From the NCBI GenBank assembly GCA_942490945.1, contig CALNYZ010000017.1:488238-552237 (forward strand): a DNA stretch of 64,000 nucleotides, in the 5' to 3' direction. Below are positions 37,205 to 47,860 of the stretch, in pieces. The notes under the pieces are model-generated. The model saw only the letters and a list, made by a program, of their open reading frames with translations, did not search any database and was not told where the DNA came from. A program made the translations under genes and the position numbers. Within the stretch, counting starts at the first letter, position 1. Each line of letters begins with the position of its first letter. Source of the DNA: CALNYZ01 sp942490945 (GTDB lineage: Bacteria; Pseudomonadota; Gammaproteobacteria; UBA6429; Thiohalophilaceae).

Positions 37205-38200
37205 TCCTGCTTAGAATATTCAAAAATGACCGGGCACTGGGAACAGCGGGATTCATCCTGCTCCTGATTGGTATTTTTCTGCCCTCCTTTCATCAAGGAT
37301 CTTGGTCCGGCCGGACCAACGGAACTGTTCTCCTGTGTTGCCATGCCCTTCTACAGGCTGATATTTGGAGCCATCCATACCGTTCCGGTTTTGAACCATC
37401 TTGTTGCCATGCTCATAATAATGCTCATGAGCTACTTATTGATCCGCATCGGGCTGAGGGACCAGTTGCTTCAACAGAGGTCATTTATGCCGGCTATCTT
37501 CTTTATATTGTTTACTGCAGCCCTGCCTGCGGCAAGGCAGGTAAGCCCGGCACTGATTGGATCTCTTTTCTACCTCCTTTGCTTCATTATCCTCTTTGAG
37601 GTGACTGATAAGAAACCGGATACACTTTCCATCTTCTCAGCATCACTGATCCTGGTCCTGGGAAGCATGTTCTGCCTGAAACTGATCTGGTTTGTACCCT
37701 TAATATGGGTAAGCCTCTGGACTATGCGCCAGGTTACCTGGAGGGAACTCTTCTACCCGGTGGTGGCCTATATTTTCATGGCCCTGCTGCTCTTTGCATG
37801 GTACTGGGGAGTGAAGGACAATGGAAGCGCATTTAAAACACTGATCGCTGAAAACCTGAGCTTCGGCGGGGAAAAGCAGGTATTCCATTTCTCTGTCTAT
37901 ATCCTCTATGGATTCATGCTCTTGCTGGTGGGTGTTACCAGCATCTATATGATCAATCGCTTTCAAACCATGAAAACCATCATCCAGAATATCTACCAGG
38001 TGATGTTCTATATGTTCCTGGCGGGAATTCTTTATTTTGTATTTATCGCCCGTTTCGATCCAGGCAGCCTGGTGTTTATTGCGATTCCGGTCAGCTTTGT
38101 CCTGTCCAACTATTTTCACCGGAGAAAGAGTCCCTGGATACACGAACTGGTGCTCTGGATCCTGCTGGGACTGGTGGTCTATGTTCAGTTGATGGTGTGA
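37201..38200 (+). CDS. DUF6427-type integral membrane protein, frameshifted
   Basis: ATG 37201 overlaps the purD stop (ATGA) and gives MILLRIFKNDRALGTAGFIL, the usual start of this Bacteroidota family. The frame then breaks near 37,285 and continues in another frame to 38,200, with about eight membrane helices (LNHLVAMLIIMLMSYLLI, FYLLCFIILFE, FCLKLIWFVPLIWVSLW and so on). Function unknown. The break is a single indel in a G/A-rich stretch and is probably a sequencing error. Confidence 0.72.
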
Positions 38201-38832
38201 TCCGCTTTGGATAGTCCGCTGCTGGGTATGGGCATCATGCTGTAGCCCTCTTCCTTCAGAAACTCGAGTGTACGTGGCAGGGCATAGTAGAGGTTCTCCG
38301 CTGCCTTATCCGAATCGTGAAATACGATAATGGAACCGGGTTTAACATGGCGGGTCACATTCTGCAGCACGCGTTCCCCGCTTAGTCCCCGGTTATAGTC
38401 GATGCTCAACACATCCCACATGATGATATCATATTGCTCCAGCACTGCCTTCACCTGTCCGGGAAAAATCCGGCCGTAGGGCGGACGGAACAGTTTGGAA
38501 TCAATCATGTCCGAGGCCAGTTCGATATCGTCCATGTAGCGCCTGACACTGGATCGGAATCCCTTCAGGTGACTGTAAGAGTGGTTGCCCACAGAATGCC
38601 CGCCGGATAGGATCATATTATAAATCTCGGGATGTTTATCCACGTTCCGGCCCAGGCAGAAAAAGGTCCCCTTTGCATCGACTTCAGCCAGACGCTCCAG
38701 CACCCAGGGCGTAACCACGGGGGTGGGTCCATCATCAAAGGTAAGGTAGACCTCGCGGTGATCGCCGTGCAGGTCCCATGTCATTCTGTGCAATGCACGG
38801 GTAAGCAAAGAAGGTGGTCTGACAATCAGCAT
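38185..38832 (-). CDS. Polysaccharide deacetylase family protein
   Basis: A 215-residue NodB-homology protein. The landmarks are LTFDDGPTPVVTPWVLERLA (the first Asp/Asp motif), HSVGNHSYSHL (the metal-binding His motif), RPPYGRI (motif 3) and IIVFHDS near the end. The catalytic Asp and the metal Asp/His residues are present. It probably de-N-acetylates a glycan such as peptidoglycan or a surface polysaccharide. Its last 16 bases overlap the convergent membrane protein gene. Confidence 0.9.
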   Translation of the reverse strand: MLIVRPPSLLTRALHRMTWDLHGDHREVYLTFDDGPTPVVTPWVLERLAEVDAKGTFFCLGRNVDKHPEIYNMILSGGHSVGNHSYSHLKGFRSSVRRYMDDIELASDMIDSKLFRPPYGRIFPGQVKAVLEQYDIIMWDVLSIDYNRGLSGERVLQNVTRHVKPGSIIVFHDSDKAAENLYYALPRTLEFLKEEGYSMMPIPSSGLSKADHTIN

Positions 38833-38864
38833 ACTAAGCTTTTAACGGTTCAGACCGCAAAATG

Positions 38865-41800
38865 TTACCTGAAGAGCCTTTCATACTCCTGTCCGTACAT
38901 GGAAAGTTTTTCTTCCAGTCGTTGTGAGGCTTCAATCTCACCATAGCCAAGACACATGCTCCGAAGCTGATTGATATCCCTGATTGCAGCCAGGAAATCG
39001 TTTCCGGTCTTGGCAAAACGGAACTTATCTGCTCTCGATAAGAGGAGGTAATAATTAAGTTCCGATTCAAGCTTCTCTTCATACTTCGTTACCATTGCAT
39101 TGGCAGTTGCCGTATCCCCTACTCCAAAGTATCCCTGGATAATGGGAGTGATCCCTGCATTGTAAGGGACATTTTCTTCCGGCATACGTTGCATGCAGCG
39201 GTCCAGAACTTCCTTTGCCTCATCTGTTCTGCCTTCGTCGGTAAGGGCTCCGGCCAGCACGGAGAAAGCATAACGGTAGTGAATGGTCATCCGAAGATTG
39301 TTCTCATCCATATAGATCCCGGGGGTATCCAGTCCGCCCCAGTCAAACTCCTCCATCAGCTTTCGGTACATTTGATCGGTATTAACCACGCCCAGGTAGT
39401 TGGAATTGGTATACTGCACGGGAGCCACCCTCAGGGCCAATCCTTCGCGGAGGAAGTAGGGATCCAGGTTCAGGTAATTCTCGGACGATACGGTGGTGGA
39501 AAAATAGATGGGGCGCTCCCATTCGTTGGTACCCATCAGGTCCATTACCGTCAGCATATTCTTGTACAGTACCTGTTCGGTTAGGCTGAAGCGTACCTGG
39601 TCCACCTGGTTCTCCCGGAATCTCTCCGGAACCACCCAGGAAGCCAGTGAGGCAGAGTCGGCCGGGATCACAAATTTCCTGGCCGGGATAAAGTACTGTC
39701 CCTGCTGGAAACGGGGATCATCGCCCAGCATAAATGCAAAGGCTTCCTTCAGGGGTGCATAATCCGCATCGATCCGCCTGATCATAACCTCCATACGACC
39801 CGTAAGCAGGGTCATTTCTTCCTTATTCAGTTGAATGCGGTTGGCAATTTCTTCCGAATTGAAGGTGCGCATGTAGCTGTACAGGCGAAGCGGATCCATA
39901 TTGTTTGCCAGGGCCTGTATGGCCTTGTAGTCGTTGGCATGATTTTGCTGGAGAAGGGACGCTTCCAGAACCTGGAGCAGGTCGTTGTAGATACTCATCA
40001 CTTCTTCCTCATAGGTGGCCCGGTTGACCTCGTACTTCTCCTTGATCAGGACCCCGGCATTATCGACCAGGTAAGCAAAGTCGCGTTCCCCCTGAATGTA
40101 CTGTTCCTTGGTCATGCTGATAGGCAGGGCTTCAGAATCATAGAAGGTCTGCTTCATCTGCTCGATATACCAGTCGGCCGTCAGGTAGCTCAGGTTCACA
40201 ATACGTACATCGGTACGAACCCCTTCCACCTCCTGGATGTACCAGAGCGGGAAGGTATCGTTGTCGCCGTTGGTAAACATGATCCCGCCCGGCAGACAGG
40301 AATTCAGGAAGTTCCTGGCAAAGGCAGGAGCTGTATAACGGTCCGAACGATCGTGATCGTCCCAGTTCTCTTTGGCCATAATTCCTGGTACCAGGATCAG
40401 AGACGCCAGCACCAGGGCTGCGGCTGTTACCACAGAACGCTTCTTTTTGGATGCCCATTCGATCAGTCCGGCCACACCGATCCCGATCCAGATGGCAAAG
40501 GCATAGAAGGAGGCCGCGTAGGCATAATCCCGTTCCCTGGGTTGTATGGGATACTGGTTCAGGTAAACGAGAATGGCAAATCCGGTGAGCACAAAGAGCA
40601 GGCCCACCACCCAGAAATCCTGCATGTGTTTTTTATAATGGAAGAAGGCACCCACCAGCCCCAGCAGGAGCGGCAACAAATAATATTTATTGTGTCCCTT
40701 GTTATCCACAATGGATGCGGGCATATTCTCCTGGGGCCCAAGACGGGCACTGTCAATAAACTTAATACCACTGATCCAGTTCCCCTTGGTCAGCTCGCCG
40801 TGCCCCTGTATATCATTCTGCCGTCCGGCAAAATTCCACATAAAATAGCGGAGGTACATATACCCCACCTGGTAACGGAAGAAAAAGCGCATGTTCTGCC
40901 CAAAGGTGGGTGTTCCAATGGCCCTGCTGCGGTCGTAGCTGTAGCCTCCCATCTGGTTGCATCACCGGGTTCCCTCTGCATCGCGACGAACATCGTATAA
41001 TTCCGCTTCACTCATTCCTCCCCAGTAAAGATACTCATTGGCATGCCTGTCCTGGGTGCTCCACATCCTGGGAAAGACACCCTTGGCTTCAGGGGCGTAT
41101 TCGTATTCCCGGTTCTTTGCCACCTTGTAATACTTGTCCTCCCCCTTGTAATAAGAGGATTTCCCTTCCTTGATACTGATGGGTCTGTGATTGAAGAATG
41201 CACCATATACCAGTGGATTGTCCCCGTACTGCTCACGGTTCAGATATTCGAGCAGTGAAAATACGGTATCCGGGTTGCTCTCATCAAGAGGCGTATTGGC
41301 CGCCGAGCGGATCACAATAATGGCATAGGAGGAATAGCCCACCACAATCACAAAAAGACGTCAGCAGGATGGTGTTCCAGAGAACCTTCCCCCTCTTGTG
41401 GGTCAATAAATACCAGCAATCATGCCCCCGAACAACAGCAGGGCATAGACGATCACACCTGTGTTAAAGGGCAGGCCCATCCCATTCACAAATATCAGTT
41501 CAAACTTGCCGGCAATGGCTGTGAGCCCGGGAATCAGCATGTAGTTAACCACCCCCAGGATGCCCACCGAAACCGCCAGGGCAGCGACGACCCCTTTTAC
41601 AGTAGGAGTATATTTCCTGAAATAGTAGACCATGATAATGGCCGGAATGGCCAGCAGGTTCAGCAGGTGTACCCCGATGGAAAGTCCCATCAGGTAGGCA
41701 ATCAGGATCAACCAACGGTTGGCACCGGGTTCATCGGCAACGTTTTCCCATTTCAGAATGGCCCAGAAGACCACGGCTGTAAAGAGCGAAGAGGTGGAGT

Positions 41801-42239
41801 AGACCTCGGCCTCAACAGCCGAAAACCAGAAGGAATCTGAAAAGGTATAGGCCAGGGAACCTACCAGGGCTGCCCCAAACATGGTGATCATGGCCATTGG
41901 GCTTGTGCTCTCTTCTTTCGAGAAAAACTTCCTCACCAGGTGGGTCAGGGTCCAGAACAGGAACAAAATGGTGAAGGCACTGGCTGTGGCCGAAAGGATG
42001 TTCATGGTCACTGCCACCTTGGTCACATCTCCACCTGCAAAAAGGGTAAAAAAGCGTCCCAGTACCATAAAGAAAGGAGCTCCGGGAGGGTGTCCAACCT
42101 CCATCTTATAGGCAGTAGCAATAAATTCTCCACAGTCCCAGAAACTGGCAGTGGGTTCCATGGTAAGCAGGTAGACAATCAGTGAGACCAGAAATACGCC
42201 CCATCCGAGGATCAGGTTATATCGACGGAAATTTTCCAT
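38865..42239 (-). CDS. DUF2723 multi-pass membrane protein, frameshifted
   Basis: The start is ATG 42239, giving MENFRRYNLILGWGVFLVSL and then MEPTASFWDCGEFIATAYKM with GHPPGAPFFMVLGRFF, the hallmark of DUF2723 proteins. The frame breaks near 41,400 and near 40,958 and runs on to 38,865, about 1,120 residues in all, close to the family's usual length. About 12 membrane helices are followed by a soluble C-terminal domain with TPR-like helices (AFSVLAGALTDEGRTDEAKEVL). The N-terminal motif resembles GT-C glycosyltransferases, so a role in sugar transfer to protein or lipid is inferred. The breaks are probably errors. Confidence 0.85.
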
Positions 42240-42327
42240 GCATTCAGTGTGTGTGAGGATTAAAAAGTATGCAAATATATAACAATTATGCCTTTGAGTC
42301 CAGCCTGCCAACTATCCCGTGCACTTG

Positions 42328-42838
42328 TTAAAGATTCATAAGAAATCGCCAGGGCTTTGCCCTTCCAGGGCTCCCCAGCATAATCAATGCCAACCCTGGG
42401 ACCTGCTGTAAGCCTGGGTCTGACTCCGCTTTCTCGATCCAGATGCGCCCTGAACTTACCAGGTCCTCCCCGTAAAAATCCTGTCCACTCCCAGCAGGCG
42501 GGTAAGCCGGCCCGGACCACTGGCCTCGCGAAGTCCCCTGAACAGAACTGCCTGGGGAACATCCTCAGGGCCGGTGACCACATTCATCATCCAGTACATT
42601 CCATAGATCAGATACATATAAGATATGCCCTCCTTCTCCAAACATCACCTCGGTCCGGGGAGTGTGCCCTTTGCTGGCATGACAGGCCAGATCCTCCTCC
42701 CCCCGGTAGGCTTCGGTTTCGGTAATCACATAGGTGGAGCAGATACCGTTGGCACCCTTTCTGACCAGGTGCTGGCCCAAGAGCTGAGGGGCCACCTCCA
42801 GCACATCTTGTTCGTAAAACTCCCTTTGTAAAATTCAC
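42328..42838 (-). CDS. 3-methyladenine DNA glycosylase (MPG/AAG family), frameshifted
   Basis: Pieces in different frames give FYEQDVLEVAPQLLGQHLV, YVITETEAYRGEEDLACHAS with the catalytic Glu in ETEAY, GHTPRTEVMFGEGG, then YMYLIYGMYWMMNVVTGPED, PGRLTRLLGV and finally GPRVGIDYAGE...PWRFLMNL. These are the AAG family blocks in order. Frame changes fall near 42,815, 42,635, 42,470 and 42,360. The enzyme removes alkylated purines from DNA. The start is probably GTG 42838. All breaks look like indels. Confidence 0.82.
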
Positions 42839-42917
42839 GGTATCAGAAGCATCGAAACGCTCAGAGGTGTTTTATCTGCCGGGCGAGGCGGTGGGCTGGT
42901 GTTTTTGCAGCTCTGTC

Positions 42918-44507
42918 TTAGAAGCCAGGGGAAATTGGGCCCAAAGAAAAGAGGGAATAGAACAACGGCCCAAAAGCTGCCCCTGTAGCTGTATTCAAGG
43001 TAGCTTCACTCAGCATGGAAACCATCAGCAGGATCAGAAATCCGGTGGCCAGGAAAGACCGCTGCCTTCGGGCCAGGAATAAGGGGGCTACCAGGGATCC
43101 CAGGAAAATCAGAAATCCAGGGATCCCAAAGGCAATCAGTTCGGTCAGATACTGGTTGTGGGCATCACGTCTCTGCTTATCCACCAGGGGGGAATTCACT
43201 TCTTCATAATAGTCCTTGAATTCCCGGAGCACATCCCCGTTGCCAACCCCGAACAACAGGTTTTCACGGGCAATAGACCAGCCAGCCTGAAGGTAGAGAT
43301 AACGTTGCACCACCGATTTATTATTCGGGGGATATCCAATCTTATACCGGTAAAACTCCCAGAGCACCTCGTAGATGCGCGGATAAAGTCTGAAACGATC
43401 CAGGAAAATATAATTGGCCGTCCCCCCTTCGATGGCCCCGATCTCTGCCTCCGAAAGCTGCTTTATTCCTGCTGCATCCTTTCTCAGCCCCTTGGAGGTA
43501 AGAAAACGGATCAGTGTCACCTCGGAGCGATCGCCCGTTGGTGGTGTTACGCTCGTAGGTATCCCAGTTCGCTCATCCTGTTCCACTCGCGTTCCAGCTC
43601 CTCTTCGCATACATAGATCCATACGTAATGCCCGTTCTCCACTTCCTTGCTTTGCACCCGGTGTTCATAGGGGTTTCCCTCCATGGTAAACTCTTCCAGA
43701 TCCTCCGCCACCAGCTCATCAAAAGCATAGAACTTTTCCACGGCATGATTGAGATAAAGCATGCTGAACAGGGGGATCATGAGTAAGGGTACCAGGACCA
43801 TGAAGCGCAATACCAGGTCGCGGATCTCAAAGAGCGCCCGCAGGAGAAGAAAGAAGGCCAGCAAGCCGGCCACTACAATTCCGGACAGGGACTTGAGCAC
43901 CAGGAGGAAGACGGAGAACCAGATTAGTACCACCGTATAGTAAATGCGTTCTACCCAGGATACCGAACCCTTGTAAATAAACAGGAAATAAAAGAAATCA
44001 GCAGGCCCAGCACAAGCATCAGTGAAAAACGGATGTGGGAAATGAACAGGCTCATGTCGCGGTAGCCCTCGATCCCGCCCGGAAGCCAGCCGGCGAGTTT
44101 AAGTACCGAAACCATAGAAGCGACAAATACAGCCAGGGAGAAGAAGAGTAGCAGGATCCGGCGTATCCTGGTGGCATGTCCAGAGGGGGTGGATGTGGCG
44201 AATGACCAGGGGAAATCCCAGCAGGGGAAGGCTTGATCTTGAAGATCCCTCAGGCCATAGGACAGATCGTTCGGACCAGAGCAGTCCCACCAGGTGCAGG
44301 GTGAAGAAGAGTAAAAAGATCTGCAGGGCCCGGTTCGAAACGCGCCTTTTTCCATTTCTCGCGATACCTGAGTTCCACCAGGTAGTTAGGCATCAGAAGA
44401 AGCTGGAACATGGAGGTGGTATAGGTGGACAGGGGCAGACTGATGGCAATCAAAATAAGTGTATAGAAATACACCTGCTCATGAATCTGTTTACGGGTTA
44501 GTTGCAT
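42918..44507 (-). CDS. O-antigen ligase family membrane protein, frameshifted
   Basis: ATG 44507 starts MQLTRKQIHEQVYFYTLILI. The protein continues through at least three frame changes (near 44,340-44,250, 43,945 and 43,560). About ten membrane helices are seen, and the soluble loop contains NKSVVQRYLYLQAGWSIARE and LLFGVGNGDVLREFKDYYEE, then DAHNQYLTELIAFGIPGFLI, the Wzy_C signature with the His in AHNQYL. Such proteins polymerise or ligate surface polysaccharide chains. Whether it is a ligase or a polymerase cannot be told. Confidence 0.8.
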
Positions 44508-44711
44508 AGTTGAACAGCGGTATCAATAAATATAACTGAAAGAGATCTTTTCTATTGCATTTGAGAGAGGTTTTTCTGACATTTGCCAATTCTTGCAAAA
44601 ACAGCAGGCTTAAGTTCAATCTGAGGCCCCTCTTTTTACAAAGTTGGGCCAAAGGTATCTCCCTGATAATCAGCGCCTCGAGTTTTCAACAAATTTATTG
44701 TTGATATCTTC

Positions 44712-44740
44712 TTGTTTTAAAGAAATTAATTGTATTTTTG
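44712..44740 (+). promoter_or_regulatory. Bacteroidota-type promoter of the rplM operon
   Basis: TATTTTTG at 44733-44740 fits the Bacteroidota -7 element TAnnTTTG, and TTG at 44712-44714 lies 18 bases upstream as the -33 element. The ribosomal protein gene rplM begins 34 bases later. Confidence 0.75.
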
Positions 44741-44773
44741 CGATCCACAAATTTAGGCACAAAACTGATAAAA

Positions 44774-45229
44774 GTGAATACATTAAGTTACAAGACAGTA
44801 TCAGCAAATAAAGGGACCGTTGTTAAGGAATGGTACATTGTTGATGCTAAGGACGTAGTACTGGGGCGTCTTGCTTCAGTCGTAGCAATGGTCCTCAGGG
44901 GAAAGCATAAGCCAAGTTTCACTCCGCACGTTGACTGTGGCGATAATGTGATTGTGATCAATGCAGAAAAAGTGAAGCTGAGCGGAAACAAGATGGCCGA
45001 GAAGCAATATATTAGTCACTCCGGTTACCCAGGCGGACAGCGTTTTCAGTCTCCTGAAGATCTTCTGAACAAGAAGCCCGAAGCAGTTCTCGAAAGGGCT
45101 GTGAAAGGAATGCTTCCCAAAAGCAGACTTGGAAGTGCAATTTTTAGAAATCTGTTTGTTTTCGCTGGAGAAAACCATCCGCATGAAGCCCAGCAACCCA
45201 AAGAACTTGACTTAAATAAAATTAAATAA
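44774..45229 (+). CDS. rplM: 50S ribosomal protein L13
   Basis: I choose GTG 44774, which gives MNTLSYKTVSANKGTVVKEW, the usual Bacteroidota L13 start; a 12-codon in-frame extension upstream overlaps the promoter and is not used. The 151-residue product has VLGRLASVVAMVLRGKHKP, FTPHVDCGDNVIVINAEKV and AVKGMLPKSRLG. It is an early assembly protein of the large subunit. rpsI follows four bases after its stop, the conserved rplM-rpsI pair. Confidence 0.97.
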   Translation: MNTLSYKTVSANKGTVVKEWYIVDAKDVVLGRLASVVAMVLRGKHKPSFTPHVDCGDNVIVINAEKVKLSGNKMAEKQYISHSGYPGGQRFQSPEDLLNKKPEAVLERAVKGMLPKSRLGSAIFRNLFVFAGENHPHEAQQPKELDLNKIK

Positions 45230-45233
45230 GACC

Positions 45234-45621
45234 ATGGAAGTTATCAATACGATAGGAAGAAGGAAAGCTGCCATTGCCAGGGTATATGTGAGTGAAGGTA
45301 AAGGGCAGATTATCGTAAACGGCAGAGATTTCAAAGACTATTTTCCTGATAAACAACTTCATTATGTAGTTGAGCAGCCCCTGAACCTCCTGGAACTAAG
45401 GGATAGCTACGATATTAAAGTGAATCTTGACGGTGGTGGAATGACCGGTCAGGCTGAAGCACTTCGCCTCGGCATCTCCAGGGCCCTGATCAAGATCAAT
45501 CCCGAGTACAAACCTGCCCTCAGGGCCGAAGGTTTTGTAACCCGCGATCCACGCGTTGTTGAGCGTAAAAAGCCAGGTCAGCCCAAAGCCAGGAAGAAGA
45601 TTCCAGTTCAGCAAGCGTTAG
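45234..45621 (+). CDS. rpsI: 30S ribosomal protein S9, frameshift near the end
   Basis: MEVINTIGRRKAAIARVYVS starts a normal S9 with GGGMTGQAEALRLGISRAL. The invariant C-terminus, KARKRFQFSKR, is present only if one extra A near 45,597-45,600 is removed; then the stop is TAG at 45619-45621 and the length is 128 residues, normal for the family. As written, the frame runs on to 45,638 with a wrong tail. S9's C-terminal Lys-Arg touches the P-site tRNA, so loss would not be tolerated and the extra base is almost surely an error. Confidence 0.95.
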
Positions 45622-45704
45622 ACATTTTCTATTCTTAATCATTGCGAAATCGGCAGGACTCCCTTTTGGGGCTACCTGCGGGTTGACCAGCAAAAATTAA
45701 AAAA

Positions 45705-46753
45705 ATGCCAAAAACAAGTTTTAAAGAATTATTGGATGCAGGTGTGCATTTCGGTCACCTGAAGAGAAAGTGGAATCCTGCAATGGCTCCGTATATCTTT
45801 ATGGAGAAGAACGGGATCCACATCATTGATCTGAACAAAACCGAAGTTAAACTGAATGAGGCTGCGAACGCCATGAAGCAGATTGCCAAAAGCGGTCGTA
45901 AAATCCTCTTCGTTGCCACCAAAAAGCAAGCGAAAGATATCGTAGCTGAGAAGGTAAAAGCCATCAATATGCCTTACGTAACGGAGCGCTGGCCAGGTGG
46001 AATGCTTACCAACTTCCCTACTATCAGGAAAGCTGTTAAGAAAATGTCTGCCATTGACAAGATGGCTACAGACGGAACCTTTGAAACTCTTTCCAAGCGT
46101 GAAAGGCTTCAGGTTGCACGTCAACGCGCCAAGCTTGAGAAGAACCTTGGATCCATTGCCGATCTGACCCGCCTTCCCGCTGCCATGTTTATTGTGGACG
46201 TTCACAAGGAATACATTGCCGTGCGTGAAGCCAACAGGCTGAACATTCCGGTCTTTGCCATGGTCGATACCAACTCCGATCCCCGCGATATCGATTTCGC
46301 GATTCCCGCAAACGACGATGCATCCAAGTCAATTACCCTGATTATTGATTTCGTTACCGAAGCAATTGCTGAAGGCCTGAACGAAAGAAAGATGGAGAAG
46401 GAAAAAGAAGCTTCAGCGAACCAAAGCGAAAAGCCAGAAGGCCAAGGACTCGAGAAGAACCAAAGAAAAGTTCGAAAACGGAGAAGCCCAGGATTGAGAA
46501 GCAGAGGCCCAGAAGGTTGAATTCGAGTATAAAGCCAAGCGACAAAGCCAAAAGGTGAAAAGGTGAGGTGAAAGCCAAGGAACCAAAAGCTAAAGGAAAG
46601 TTGAAAGTCGAAGAGCCTAAAAAGCTGAAGTGAAAGAAGAGCCTAAAGTTGAAGAGGTGAAAGCTGAAGAGCCCCAACCGAAGGATCTGAGCGAAGCGAA
46701 GAACGCTGAAGAGAAGGTTGAAAGAGAAGCCCGCTGCTGAAATAGCTGAATAG
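45705..46753 (+). CDS. rpsB: 30S ribosomal protein S2 with long charged C-terminal extension, frameshifted
   Basis: MPKTSFKELLDAGVHFGHLK, WNPAMAPYIFMEKNGIHIID and the DTNSDPRDIDFAIPANDDA block identify S2 for the first 230 residues. After about 46,400 the coding sequence becomes a Lys/Glu/Ala-rich tail that changes frame several times; the real stop is probably TAG at 46751-46753, after KPAAEIAE. Extended S2 tails of this type occur in Bacteroidota. The frame changes sit in repetitive A/G-rich sequence and are most likely base-calling errors. Confidence 0.92.
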
Positions 46754-46800
46754 TACGATTGTATTAACACATTAATAACCGCATTTAAAGACAATATATA

Positions 46801-47624
46801 ATGGCTGATATTAAAGCTGCAGATGTTGCAAAACTGAGAAAATCCACCGGTGCCGGTATGATGGACTGCAAAAAAGCCTTGCAGGAAGCTGATGGTGATT
46901 TTGACAAAGCTGTTGATCTGATTCGTCAGAAAGGTCAGGCCATCGCCAACAAGCGTGCCGACCGTGAAGCCAGTGAAGGAAATGTTCAGGCGAAAGTTGA
47001 TGGCAAGTACGGCGCCATGATCTCTCTGAACTGCGAAACTGATTTCGTAGCTAAAAACGAGGACTTCGTGAAATTTTCCACATCCATTCTGGATCTGGCC
47101 ATGGCTGAAAAGCCTGCCGACCTGGAAGCCCTTAAAGCACTCACCATGGATGGCAAAGTACTTTGGCAGATGTGATTACCGACAGAAGCGGAACCATTGG
47201 AGAGAAGCTGGAACTGGCTTACTTCGATTCCATCGAAGCTGAGAAAGTACAGGCTTATAACCACATTGGAAACAACCTGGCCACCCTGGTCGGATTTAAC
47301 AAGGCCGATGTGCAAGAGCAGGTAGCCAAGGATGTGGCGATGCAGATTGCTGCTATGGCTCCCGTTGCTGTTGATGAAGCCGGTGTTTCCGCTGAGATTA
47401 TCGCCAAGGAGAAAGAAATTGGACGTGCAAAGGCACTGGAAGAAGGCAAACCTGAAAACATTGTTGACCGCATTGCTGAAGGTATGGTGAAGAAATTCCT
47501 CAAGGAAAACACCCTGCTTAACCAGGAGTTCACAAAAGATAACAAGAAGACCGTTGAACAGTATATCAAAGAGGCTGACAAAGACCTTGAGGTAACTGGA
47601 TTTGTTAGGTTTTCTGTGAAGTAA
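46801..47624 (+). CDS. tsf: Elongation factor Ts, frameshifted
   Basis: The first half gives the TS-N domain (VAKLRKSTGAGMMDCKKALQ) and the start of the dimer core (SLNCETDFVAKNEDFVKF). The frame breaks near 47,157 and continues as LADVITDRSGTIGEKLELAY to VTGFVRFSVK. Together about 273 residues, the normal length. EF-Ts exchanges GDP for GTP on EF-Tu. It follows rpsB, as in most bacteria, with a 47-base gap, and a terminator follows. The break is one indel, an error by all likelihood. Confidence 0.95.
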
Positions 47625-47647
47625 GATAAAATTTGTACACTTGTTTG

Positions 47648-47681
47648 AGGCTGTTCTGCACGATGCGGGACAGCCTTTTTT
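47648..47681 (+). terminator. Rho-independent terminator after tsf
   Basis: AGGCTGT (47648-47654) pairs with ACAGCCT (47670-47676), followed by six T. It ends the rplM-rpsI-rpsB-tsf transcript. Confidence 0.85.
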
Positions 47682-47860
47682 GTTCTCCTCAGGGTATTAA
47701 ACGGTACCTCATCAATGAAAACGGCAATTAGTCGCATCATGCATGTAAACGAAGGCCATTGATATGGATGGGTGGGAACAGAAATTCGGATGCGCACAAC
47801 TTATTGAGAAATTCACCGTCTTTAAATCGAAAGTTAAATAGTCATATCTTAGTTCACTTT

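Noticed and set aside
39831..41000. Long plus-strand open frame of 389 codons
   Set aside because: It lies antisense to the DUF2723 coding sequence and its composition (His, Gly, Gln, Val rich) is that of a shadow frame.
45597..45600. Programmed frameshifting in rpsI, tsf or rpsB
   Set aside because: No slippery heptamer with a stimulatory structure was seen, several unrelated genes are hit, and known family ends are restored by single-base edits, so errors are more likely.
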